Below, piece by piece: positions 1-8,839 of a DNA stretch of 64,000 nt. The translations under genes and the position numbers were made by a program. The DNA is from Synergistaceae bacterium DZ-S4. GTDB lineage: Bacteria; Synergistota; Synergistia; Synergistales; Synergistaceae. The notes beneath the pieces were generated by a model, which was not told where the DNA came from, did no database searches, and saw only the letters and a list, made by a program, of their open reading frames with translations. Numbering within the stretch: the first letter of the stretch is position 1; each line of letters opens with the position of its first letter. The stretch lies in assembly GCA_025943965.1 (NCBI GenBank), contig JAPCWD010000003.1, forward strand, positions 62,001 to 126,000, in the 5' to 3' direction.

Positions 1-903
1 AATGCGGAAAAAGCTTTGGACACAGCCCAAAGAGAACTTGGCGAAAATCATCCGGATCTGGTTCAATACTTGGACCTTTTAGCCGAAATTTATAAGGCGA
101 ACGGTAACCTAAGGGGCGCGAAAAAGGTTTACAAAAAAGCTCTAAGGCTTTGGATGAATGCCTTCCTTCCCAAGGATAACTATAAGTATTTCCTGGCCGA
201 TCTTTTTCCCATGTTTTTTAAATCGCCAGCTCTGCAACCGCGGTTTAAACCTGACAAGATAATAACGCTAAGGCCTGAGCTTTTGATCCACAGCGGCAGT
301 AAAAGAGAGGCTTACGTGCATCCAGGGGACCCAAATTTATGCATAAAAGTTGACAGGCTTTGGAAAGAAGGTTACCACATTTCTCCGAGAAAGCGACTTA
401 AAAGACTCCTAATGCCCTGGCTCATAGATTTTTGGTCTAACCGAGAAGAAGCAAGAGTCTACCGCTCTGTGGCCCTTAAAATAGGCGAAGAATTTTTCGA
501 ACACGCGCCCAGATGTTATGGCATCGTGATGACCAACCTGGGACCCGGGCTGGTCGTCGAGCGCGTTCGCGACGAGGATGGCTCATTTTCACGACCCATC
601 GACGTTTACGTGAAAAATAACCCAGACAAGTTGAAGCACGCCCTGGACCTTTTGGAAGACCTTCACGATTTTCTAATCGAACACGACCTTGTGATATATG
701 ACTGGGCCAATCCTGCTAATTTCCTGGTGCGCAAACATTCTACCAGGGGTGATAAATTAGTCGTCGTGGATTGGAAGACAGAAGGAACAGCTGATAAAGA
801 CCTGCCATGGCGCGACATCTTTCCGGCGTTGGCCAGAAAAAAAATGACCTTTGAGTACAATTGCCTGCGCGAAGATATAACGCGTTTAGGCTCCATTGCT
901 TAA
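1..903 (+). CDS. TPR-YrbL-type kinase-like protein, 5' partial
   Basis: The reading frame is open from the first base, so the gene begins left of the window. The first ~45 visible residues look like one or two tetratricopeptide helices (NPDL/YKANGNL-like spacing, then KKVYKKAL). The rest resembles the YrbL / PhoP-network kinase-like fold: a SGSKREAYVHPGD...CIKVDR segment (glycine-rich-loop and Lys-like region) and a later YDWANPANFLV segment that would match the catalytic D..N region, followed by VVDWK. YrbL proteins are usually short stand-alone polypeptides, so TPRs in front suggest a fusion that recruits partners. No membrane segment is seen. The next gene begins about 65 bp downstream on the same strand and could be co-transcribed. 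Function is unproven; the fold assignment is moderately sure. Confidence 0.6.
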   Translation, partial: NAEKALDTAQRELGENHPDLVQYLDLLAEIYKANGNLRGAKKVYKKALRLWMNAFLPKDNYKYFLADLFPMFFKSPALQPRFKPDKIITLRPELLIHSGSKREAYVHPGDPNLCIKVDRLWKEGYHISPRKRLKRLLMPWLIDFWSNREEARVYRSVALKIGEEFFEHAPRCYGIVMTNLGPGLVVERVRDEDGSFSRPIDVYVKNNPDKLKHALDLLEDLHDFLIEHDLVIYDWANPANFLVRKHSTRGDKLVVVDWKTEGTADKDLPWRDIFPALARKKMTFEYNCLREDITRLGSIA

Positions 904-968
904 CTTTTTAAGCGCTCTCTATTGATGCCATCGCAGCGGCCTCGTTTATAAAAAGGGTGACGAACCTC

Positions 969-2114
969 ATGGTTAATGAGAATAAGATGTTAAAGCTGAA
1001 CGAAGCAGAAAAGACGTGGCTTGAAGAGCTTGCTTCTGCGTGGGGAGTAAAGCTCATTTTTAGGGAGTATCTGGGCGCCGATATGTTCGCCCGAATCACC
1101 ATAACTTCCGAGGGAGAAGCCTGGGTGGAGATTCTTCAAAGCTTCGACCCCGAAGACTACTACGGCCAATGGGGAAACGATGACATCACGCCATCTGAAC
1201 TTTTCAGGTTCCTGCTCCTTCACGAAATCGCTCACCTACAGTTAGAACACGAAAAAGAAAAGATCCCGAAACATGTGCGCACCAAAGAGGATTGGCAAGA
1301 GGTCATCCGAAAGCGGGAGACAAGAGCCGATCTATGGGCCAAAAGGCGACTCAGGGACCCTTGGCCCAGGGAAGACGAAAAAGGAAAGTGCCTAATCGGC
1401 TGCAGCGGGTGGTCTTACGAATCGTGGAACGGAAACTACTATCCACCTGACTTAAGGACTGGCGATAGGCTTTCTTATTACGCCCAAGATTTCCAAACCG
1501 TTGAAATAAACATGTCCTTTTACCGAACCCCTTTTGAAAACATGCTTCGGTCTTGGGCTAAAAAGGTTCCCCCCCGTTTTTATTTTGCCGCCAAAGGTTC
1601 AAGGAGGATAACCCATTACCGGCGCCTCAAAGGTTGCGAGGAAGAAGTGAAAAATTTCTTCGACAGATTTGCCTTGCTTCCCCAGCTTTCCTGCGTTTTG
1701 TGGCAGCTTCCGCCTTCGCTTAAATATGACGCTTCATTGCTGGACGAATTTTGCCACCTTTTGCCAAAACACAGAAGGCAAGCCATTGAATTCAGGCACC
1801 TTTCCTGGTGGGATAAGTTAGACGAGACCGCGGAAATTTTATCCAAACACGAGGTCGCCTTCGTTGGGATAAGCCGCAGGGGTTTTCCCGATGAAGCACC
1901 CGTGACGGCAGAGTCCAGCTATTTTCGCTTTCACGGATTGGGCAAAAATACTTACCTGTGGGACTACAGCGAAGAAGAACTCCTGCCTTGGGCGCAGCGC
2001 GTAAAGACGTTACTTGAAAAAGGCATCGACGTCTACGCTTACTTCAACAACGACTTCGAAGCCCTGGCGGTCAAAAATGCCAAGAAACTTTCAGAAATGG
2101 TGAAATTGCTTTAA
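969..2114 (+). CDS. ImmA/IrrE-like metallopeptidase fused to DUF72 (YecE-like) domain
   Basis: This is a two-domain protein of about 381 aa. Residues 1-140 carry HEIAHLQLEH at 85-94, an HExxH zinc-binding motif with a third His, in the arrangement of ImmA/IrrE-type metallopeptidases. From about residue 142 (LIGCSGWSY) to the end is a DUF72/YecE domain, with the typical early G-C-SGWSY, a VEINMSFYR strand and a C-terminal YFNNDFEALA segment. DUF72 is a TIM-barrel-like family of unknown activity, normally stand-alone at ~240-280 aa, so the fusion is unusual. A GTG at 957 would add four residues. I prefer ATG 969 because AAAGGGTG lies upstream at ribosome-binding distance. It follows the kinase-like gene closely and precedes the helicase cassette. 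Confidence 0.75.
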   Translation: MVNENKMLKLNEAEKTWLEELASAWGVKLIFREYLGADMFARITITSEGEAWVEILQSFDPEDYYGQWGNDDITPSELFRFLLLHEIAHLQLEHEKEKIPKHVRTKEDWQEVIRKRETRADLWAKRRLRDPWPREDEKGKCLIGCSGWSYESWNGNYYPPDLRTGDRLSYYAQDFQTVEINMSFYRTPFENMLRSWAKKVPPRFYFAAKGSRRITHYRRLKGCEEEVKNFFDRFALLPQLSCVLWQLPPSLKYDASLLDEFCHLLPKHRRQAIEFRHLSWWDKLDETAEILSKHEVAFVGISRRGFPDEAPVTAESSYFRFHGLGKNTYLWDYSEEELLPWAQRVKTLLEKGIDVYAYFNNDFEALAVKNAKKLSEMVKLL

Positions 2115-2335
2115 TCGGGCTAAATGGGCAAGGTCACAACTTGCCAATTAAGGGGCCAAGACGTTGCGGGAAATCAAAAAGGACAAAACGGCCCCGAACT
2201 CCTGCCAAAAGGACATTGATCCTCATTTTGGATCCTTCAATTTACCGCGACGATGAACTTATCCGTGATTTTTTCAGGGCTTACCCTTAAAAGCTCAAAC
2301 ATGAGCCTTATGTCAGGATCTATGAGTATGGTGCC
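2115..2335 (+). other. Gap upstream of helicase; open in frame apart from one TAA
   Basis: No separate gene is evident. The helicase frame is open upstream of its assigned GTG back to a TAA at 2288-2290. Beyond that stop the same frame continues as plausible protein (DPSIYRDDELIRDFFRAYP, 2228-2287). The true N-terminus may therefore be longer and interrupted by a single nonsense codon. Confidence 0.4.
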
Positions 2336-5300
2336 GTGCTTAAGATTGACTATGATCAAAACAGAGAGCCTGATTTGAGGTTTAATACAAATTGGGTCCA
2401 GGATGCAAGTAACCAACGGGCTATATTTGAGAAGTTTTACAAGAAAGTGTTGCCCCAGAAGTCTCTTATCATTACTTATGCCAAGCAGGTGCCATTCATT
2501 GAGGATTCAAAACGGGTTGTAATGGGCATCGGGTTTGTAGAAAGCGTTATTCCACCGCCTGAACACAATCACAGTAATGAAGGTAACCTACGCTCTATTC
2601 TCTGGGAAACCATGATAGGCCACAGTATTCGTGACGAACGAAAAAATGGTTTCCTGCTGCCATATCGTGAAATGATGCTTTATGCTGCAGAACACCCAGA
2701 TTTCGATATTCGCTCCGTGACGGTCTTTGCTGAGGAGGAATACTTTAACGAATTCTCATATGCCACTGAACACCTTTCCTATGACGCTGTTATTAGCGTT
2801 CTCCTCCAAACAATAAAGGCCCTAGGAATAGTCAAGCAATGTATTGATGGTAATTGGGATGAGTGTATAGCTTGGGCAAACGCTCGCCTTGCAGAAGTCT
2901 GGAAAGACCGAGGTGCTTTCCCCGGAGCAGGTATTATGCTTTACGTGATGGGCTTTAAGCATGGAATAATAATTGCGGAAGAAATCAAAAGTTCGTTGAC
3001 AGAGGACGAGAGCTACATTGCAAAGCTCGAAAAAGCGATTCAAGAACCGAGAATGCATCTGTCTGCTGATGTTGCCGCCGGAGTTGGTAAAACTGAAAAA
3101 AACGCGTTTCTAGGATTAGATGGCGAGCGCAAATCATTGTTCTGGCTCCTTTCGCGCTTTTCGTTGACACTTGAACAGGCTCATGTCTTGTTCAACAGGG
3201 AACACGAATGTTGTGACTACAAAGGGAGAAGAAAACATAAGGATGTTCTTCTCGAATGTAGCGATTCTGAAATGCTTGTTAATCCATATGCCATCTACGA
3301 AAAAACACGGCTTATGCAACGCCAATTCCAAGTCCCATTCCGTAACGTAGACATGGCAGTATTCCCACCGCGGGAACTACGGAAACAAGATCCTCTTGGA
3401 GAACCTACAGCAGTTTCAGGTGAGAACGACGAACGAAGAATACGGGCAGTTGCCGTAAGTATTTTGGAGTTGCAAAGGCAGAACGGACATACCCTCTATC
3501 CACAGAACAAGATGATTGCTGATATAAACGAATTACCACTCGATCCAATCTGTTTCGTCACCAGCGATATTTTAAACAGCTTGACGGGGTTTTTTGAGAA
3601 AGAGTTTGTCCCAATAGAAACGGAAGATGGAAGCAAGGCGTACCAATTGAATAGCATGCTGGAGTTTGATAATGTTATACGCTCTGCAGTAAATAAACGG
3701 GTAGATTCTCCTAAAAGACATTATGTGACGGAAGATTGGGAGAAAATTGTTAACGAGGCATTCCAGGCATCTGAGCTTACCGATTCCGAGAAGCAGGCGC
3801 GGGAAGAGAAAACTGCCATACTGAAAGAACTTTCAGAAGCCCGTTTGTCTGTTCTAATAGGAGGGGCAGGTACGGGCAAAACAACCCTGCTCGCATTGCT
3901 GTGCAAATCATCACAGATTCAAGACGGCGGAGTCTTGCTCCTTGCTCCAACAGGAAAGGCCCGTGTACGAATGAGCCAAGCCATGCGCTTGCAGGGGGTT
4001 CATTTTGAAGCAAGGACAGTTGCCCAATTCCTTAACCAAAACGACCGTTTCGACTCTGTGACTATGCTATATAAGCTCTCCGATACAGACTCAAAGGATG
4101 TACCTAATACCGTCATCATTGACGAATCCTCCATGCTCACAGAGGAAATGTTCGGGGCATTGCTACAAGCATTACGAAAAAATGCTGAGCGAATCATTTT
4201 TGTTGGTGACCCCAAGCAGTTGCCGCCTATTGGCGCAGGACGACCATTTGTAGATCTTGTTAACCATCTAAGACAAAATATCCCTGTATTCCCTCGTGTT
4301 GGCAAAAGCTATGGTGAATTAACGGTCACTCGCAGACAACAAAATGCCGATGGCAGCCCGCGCTTTGATACATCGCTTGCAGAATGGTATTCGGACTCGG
4401 ACATAGAGCTTGACAGCGAGATATTCGCAAAGCTGCAAGCTAACCAATGCGGGGATAACATATCTTTCAGAGAATGGGAAACAACGGAAGAACTGAAAGA
4501 TCTGATCCTTCAAACCGTTGCAGAGGAAACCGGGATGGATGGTATTGATGACATAGACGGGTTTGATTTCTCATTGGGTGGTGTTGTAAACGGCGAATGG
4601 ATGAACTTTGGTGCCAAACCACAGATGATTGAGGATTGGCAAATACTGTCAGCATTACGTAACGACCCAAAAATCGGCACGGCGACTATCAACCGATATA
4701 TACACCAGAAATACCGCGTTGAGCCTCAGGTGAAAAGTGCTTATCGTAAGCAAATTACTAAGAACATACTTGGTACCGACGGTATTATCTATGGGGAAAA
4801 GATCATTAATACTCGCAATCAAATACTAAAGGGATACCCAGTTATAGAATGTCATAACTATGTTGCTAATGGCGAAGTAGGCATTGTTGAGAGGGTTTGG
4901 CAGAAACCAAAAGCAAAGAATAACTCACATCAAGTGAAGTTCAGCTCACAGCCAGAACATAGCTACCAATGGGCATCAAAGGTTACAGACGAAGGCAACA
5001 GTGATTTGGAGCTTGCATATGCACTTACTGTGCATAAGGCACAAGGCAGCGAGTTTGGTAAGGTTATACTAATATTAACCGAACCGTGTCGCTTGCTTTC
5101 AAAGGAATTGCTATATACGGCAATTACTCGGCAAAAAGAAAAACTCGTTGTCCTCTATAACACCAAAGCTTACCACTTGCGTAACTATTCTTTGATGGAG
5201 TTCTCCGACATCGCCCGGAGATTTACTAACCTTTTCAAAAAACCAAAAATCGTTGAATACAAGAAAAATTTCTACGAAGCTGGATTGATTCACAAGACTG

Positions 5301-5644
5301 CTCGTGGTGAACTTGTCCGTTCGAAATCAGAAGTCATTATTGCTGATGCTCTATTCGATAACGATATTGATTATGCCTATGAAAAAGATCTTAACCTTGG
5401 TGCAGATGGCATAAAAAGTCCAGACTTCACGATTGAGGACGCGGAGAGTGGCATCCTGTTTTATTGGGAGCATTGCGGCATGATGACGGAAGATAATTAT
5501 CGCCGTCGTTGGGAGGCAAAGCGCGAAATATATGCTAAGCACGGCATTGTTGAGGGCGAAAACCTTATCGTTTCTTACGATGATGAAAACGGCGGAATAG
5601 ATTCTCATGTAATTAGAAAGATCATTGATAAATATTTAAAGTAA
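2336..5644 (+). CDS. RecD/UvrD-type SF1 helicase with C-terminal nuclease-like domain
   Basis: A protein of about 1,102 aa. Residues 1-480 are not recognisable. The SF1 helicase core follows: Walker A GGAGTGKT at 509-516, Walker B-type IIDESS with Asp-Glu at 596-597, GDPKQLPP near 627, and the UvrD_C_2-type VHKAQGSE around 900, followed by TAITR. This set is typical of RecD-like 5'-3' helicases. The last ~110 residues hold RSKSEV (E999), SPDF (D1030) and YWEHCGM (E1045), then a K/R-rich helix. That pattern is seen in PD-(D/E)XK-like nuclease domains on helicases, so the protein probably unwinds and cuts DNA. GTG 2336 has no good ribosome-binding site, and the frame is open back to 2291. The SNF2 gene follows after 45 bp. 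Biological role is inferred from context only. Confidence 0.75.
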   Translation: MLKIDYDQNREPDLRFNTNWVQDASNQRAIFEKFYKKVLPQKSLIITYAKQVPFIEDSKRVVMGIGFVESVIPPPEHNHSNEGNLRSILWETMIGHSIRDERKNGFLLPYREMMLYAAEHPDFDIRSVTVFAEEEYFNEFSYATEHLSYDAVISVLLQTIKALGIVKQCIDGNWDECIAWANARLAEVWKDRGAFPGAGIMLYVMGFKHGIIIAEEIKSSLTEDESYIAKLEKAIQEPRMHLSADVAAGVGKTEKNAFLGLDGERKSLFWLLSRFSLTLEQAHVLFNREHECCDYKGRRKHKDVLLECSDSEMLVNPYAIYEKTRLMQRQFQVPFRNVDMAVFPPRELRKQDPLGEPTAVSGENDERRIRAVAVSILELQRQNGHTLYPQNKMIADINELPLDPICFVTSDILNSLTGFFEKEFVPIETEDGSKAYQLNSMLEFDNVIRSAVNKRVDSPKRHYVTEDWEKIVNEAFQASELTDSEKQAREEKTAILKELSEARLSVLIGGAGTGKTTLLALLCKSSQIQDGGVLLLAPTGKARVRMSQAMRLQGVHFEARTVAQFLNQNDRFDSVTMLYKLSDTDSKDVPNTVIIDESSMLTEEMFGALLQALRKNAERIIFVGDPKQLPPIGAGRPFVDLVNHLRQNIPVFPRVGKSYGELTVTRRQQNADGSPRFDTSLAEWYSDSDIELDSEIFAKLQANQCGDNISFREWETTEELKDLILQTVAEETGMDGIDDIDGFDFSLGGVVNGEWMNFGAKPQMIEDWQILSALRNDPKIGTATINRYIHQKYRVEPQVKSAYRKQITKNILGTDGIIYGEKIINTRNQILKGYPVIECHNYVANGEVGIVERVWQKPKAKNNSHQVKFSSQPEHSYQWASKVTDEGNSDLELAYALTVHKAQGSEFGKVILILTEPCRLLSKELLYTAITRQKEKLVVLYNTKAYHLRNYSLMEFSDIARRFTNLFKKPKIVEYKKNFYEAGLIHKTARGELVRSKSEVIIADALFDNDIDYAYEKDLNLGADGIKSPDFTIEDAESGILFYWEHCGMMTEDNYRRRWEAKREIYAKHGIVEGENLIVSYDDENGGIDSHVIRKIIDKYLK

Positions 5645-5689
5645 TAAATCATAAATATTGGTTGACCAATAATTAATCAGGGAGATAAA

Positions 5690-8600
5690 TTGAGAATGGC
5701 AAAGTTTAATAAAGGGGATCATGTACAGGATATCAACGATTCAACAAAATACGGTACAGTAGAAAAGGTCTTTCCCCTTGAGGGGGGAGAGCAATATTAT
5801 CAAGTCCTTTGGCCATATCCTTGCGGACTCACAAGTGTCTGGGAAGAAGATATTTCGCTATTTAACCCCGGCAGAAGCCCTGATTCCGATTTCATTTCGT
5901 CCAGTTTCTCAGGGCACGAAGATTTTTTGCGGTATATTACTGTCAACCGTCTTTCAAAAGGTCAACCAATTAAAAATACCTTATATGCCTTTAACGCTTC
6001 AAGGACCCGATTTTACCCTTATCAATTCAAACCATTAGTTAAATTTCTTGATTCAGAAAGATATAGGGTTCTTATCTGCGATGAGGTCGGACTTGGAAAA
6101 ACCATAGAGGCCGGGCTCATTCTTGTCGAATTCAAAGCACGTTTTACAGCTAAAAAAATACTTATCACTTGTCCTTCTGGTCTGAGAAAAAAATGGAAAG
6201 ACGAAATGAAGAACAGGTTCGATGAGGAGTTCACAATTTATAAAGCATCCGAATTTATGGAAAAGTTGGAAGAATACGAAAAGCAGCCTGAAAAAGTTAG
6301 CCTTAACGGGATTGTTTCTTTTGAAACCATAAGGTCAGATAGGATTGTTAACAGGTTAAAAGAAGTGTCAGCAGATTTTGATCTGGTTATTGTAGATGAA
6401 GCGCACCATATGCGTAATGTCGGAAGAAAACAATGGAAAGCCGGAACAGTCCTATCTCAAAATGCAACGGCGATGGTCATGTTGACAGCAACACCTGTTC
6501 AATTAGGAAGAGAAAACTTGTTTGTCTTACTTCAAATTTTGGACAATCAAGAATTCAGAGAGCAACATGCTGCTGAAGAAAGATTTAGCATAAACGAAAA
6601 CATTGTAATGGCACAGAATGTCATATCACATTCCCCGCATAACGCTTTAAAAGCCTTGGATTATTTAAAGACTGCACAAGAATTCGATGTAATAAGGGAA
6701 AATCCATATTTTTCAAGAGCGCAAAAAGCTCTTGAATGTTTGAATAAAGCTGTTCTAGATAATGTAGAAATCAATAAAATTAATAAAGAGCAAATCAATG
6801 TACAAAGAGAATTGGCATCGCTCAACTTGATAAGTCATATATACACAAGGACACGTAAAAGGGATGTAAACGAGGATTTTACTAGAAGAGAGGCACACCC
6901 AATCATAATTGAATTTACCCCTATTGAAAGTGCCTTTTATTATGCTGTCACGAATTATGTTCGTTCTCTCTCTGCACGCAAGGGACAATCTCCTTTAATT
7001 GAGAAATGGGTACTTAATACACCTCAAAGAAGAATGGCATCGTCAATTCCAGCAATGGTTGAATATTACAAAAAAGAATTATTTGGCAGCGAACAAAAAG
7101 AATTCTACAGCGATATGCAAGATGACATTGATGTCGAGTTTTCTGAATTGATAAGCGAGAATGATGAGAATAATGAAGAGCCGGAAGAAATACCAACGGT
7201 TGAAGAAGCGAGAGAAAATCTTAAAAATATTCTTATGAAATGGCCTAAGAATTCGACTGATTCAAAATATGAAGCATTATCAAATGCGATAAAAACTATC
7301 AGGGACAAAGAAAAACAGGTCAAAATCGTATTGTTTTCTTTTTTCAAAGGAACATTGCACTACCTATACAGAAAGCTTTCAGAAGAAGGCATCAATTCAG
7401 TGCTGATCACCGGAGATGTCAAGGGTGAAGATCGTGTTCAAAAGATAGAAGAATTCAAAACAAATCCTAAAATAGAGGTAATGCTTTCTTCAAAAGTTGG
7501 TACGGAAGGGCTCGACTTTCAGTTCTGCCACATTCTATTTAATTATGATTTGCCCTGGAATCCAATGGAGGTTGAACAAAGGATTGGCCGACTGGATAGG
7601 ATCGGTCAGGAATCAGATTTTATTGCTGTCTATCATTTTTGGATAAAGGGAACAATTGAAGAAAGAATACTAAAAAAATTATATGAACGGATTGGAATAT
7701 TTGAGAAATCAATAGGAGAACTTGAGCTAATTCTTGGTGAAATTTCAAGTGACTTGGAGTATGAACTTTTCGCACGGGAATTATCTCCTGAAGAAGAGCA
7801 ATCCGCACTTGACCGAAAATTGAAGGTCATAGAAGCCAGGCAGCAGGAACTTCAAGAGATTGAAAAAGATGCGGCTAGATTTATTGGAACAGATGCATTC
7901 TTCGAACAGGAAGTTGAGAAATTTAGAAGGAACAGATTGTTCATAACACCGGAACAAGTAAGGAGTTTGGTGGATCACTTCATTAGAAATGTTGTACCCC
8001 AAACAAGAATAAATTATGACAAACAGGCAGACATTGGCCGAATTTTTCCTGGCCAGGACCTAATAAAAATATTAGCAAATGAAGATTGTTTGAAGGAGAT
8101 GCGCGGGTTAACTTCTACTGCAAATGGGAGAGAAATTACATTTAATAGTGAAGTTGCATTTAAATACCCGAAAATTGAATTTGTTAATTTATTACACCCT
8201 CTAATAAAAGCAATTGTTGGTTTTTACTCTAAAAATTCATTTAACTCAAGCCAATCGCATTTTATTTGTCTAACCTCAGATGAATTAGAAGAAGGATATT
8301 ATTTCTTTTTTACACACATTGTCGAAGTTAGGGCAGCCCGTGATAACAACTTGTTGCAGGCTGTAATTATTAATGATTACGGAGAAGAAGCCTGTGATGC
8401 AGGTAAAGCAGAATATATTTTCGGTGAAATGCTGGAAAATGGAAAAAGCTCAATAACACCACCCCCGAGGTTTGATGCAAAAGATATGGGGTCAATATAC
8501 AAAGAAGCAGAATCAATTATTCGAAAAAGAATAAGCGATATGAAAGAAAATATGCAAATAGCAAATGATGTTTTTGTTGACAGAAGGATTCAAGTAATAA

Positions 8601-8821
8601 ATTCATTTTATACTAGAATTTTAGAGCAAAAAAATGAAAGATTAGTAAATTATGAGCAAACTCATAATCAAAATATGCAATACCTTAGGATGTTAAAGGG
8701 CGATATTAGAAACAGGGAACTTGAAAGAGAGAATGAAATCGCAAAAACAGAAAAAAGAAGAAGGGTTAGTCTTAGCTTTAAACCGTTATGTTTCGGTTGT
8801 TTGAGAATAAATAAAAATTAA
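5690..8821 (+). CDS. SNF2/RapA-type DEAH helicase
   Basis: A protein of about 1,043 aa. An N-terminal ~75 residue module with a KFNKGDHVQD / YGTVEKVF pattern resembles a small beta-barrel. The SF2 core follows: motif I DEVGLGKT at 131-138, motif II DEAHH at 236-240, LTATPVQL (motif III), and the C-terminal RecA lobe ending in QRIGRLDRIGQ (630-640, motif VI). These signatures are those of SNF2-family translocases of the RapA/HepA and DISARM DrmD kind. The region after ~700 is Glu/Lys-rich and likely coiled coil, ending with a Cys pair (CFGC). The start is TTG 5690 or ATG 5696; GGGAG sits 5-6 bases before the TTG. It lies between the helicase-nuclease and the Hsp70-like gene (18 bp gap). Codon use is strongly A+T-rich compared with the core genome. 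Confidence 0.85.
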   Translation: MRMAKFNKGDHVQDINDSTKYGTVEKVFPLEGGEQYYQVLWPYPCGLTSVWEEDISLFNPGRSPDSDFISSSFSGHEDFLRYITVNRLSKGQPIKNTLYAFNASRTRFYPYQFKPLVKFLDSERYRVLICDEVGLGKTIEAGLILVEFKARFTAKKILITCPSGLRKKWKDEMKNRFDEEFTIYKASEFMEKLEEYEKQPEKVSLNGIVSFETIRSDRIVNRLKEVSADFDLVIVDEAHHMRNVGRKQWKAGTVLSQNATAMVMLTATPVQLGRENLFVLLQILDNQEFREQHAAEERFSINENIVMAQNVISHSPHNALKALDYLKTAQEFDVIRENPYFSRAQKALECLNKAVLDNVEINKINKEQINVQRELASLNLISHIYTRTRKRDVNEDFTRREAHPIIIEFTPIESAFYYAVTNYVRSLSARKGQSPLIEKWVLNTPQRRMASSIPAMVEYYKKELFGSEQKEFYSDMQDDIDVEFSELISENDENNEEPEEIPTVEEARENLKNILMKWPKNSTDSKYEALSNAIKTIRDKEKQVKIVLFSFFKGTLHYLYRKLSEEGINSVLITGDVKGEDRVQKIEEFKTNPKIEVMLSSKVGTEGLDFQFCHILFNYDLPWNPMEVEQRIGRLDRIGQESDFIAVYHFWIKGTIEERILKKLYERIGIFEKSIGELELILGEISSDLEYELFARELSPEEEQSALDRKLKVIEARQQELQEIEKDAARFIGTDAFFEQEVEKFRRNRLFITPEQVRSLVDHFIRNVVPQTRINYDKQADIGRIFPGQDLIKILANEDCLKEMRGLTSTANGREITFNSEVAFKYPKIEFVNLLHPLIKAIVGFYSKNSFNSSQSHFICLTSDELEEGYYFFFTHIVEVRAARDNNLLQAVIINDYGEEACDAGKAEYIFGEMLENGKSSITPPPRFDAKDMGSIYKEAESIIRKRISDMKENMQIANDVFVDRRIQVINSFYTRILEQKNERLVNYEQTHNQNMQYLRMLKGDIRNRELERENEIAKTEKRRRVSLSFKPLCFGCLRINKN

Positions 8822-8839
8822 TGTATTGGGGGGAATAAT

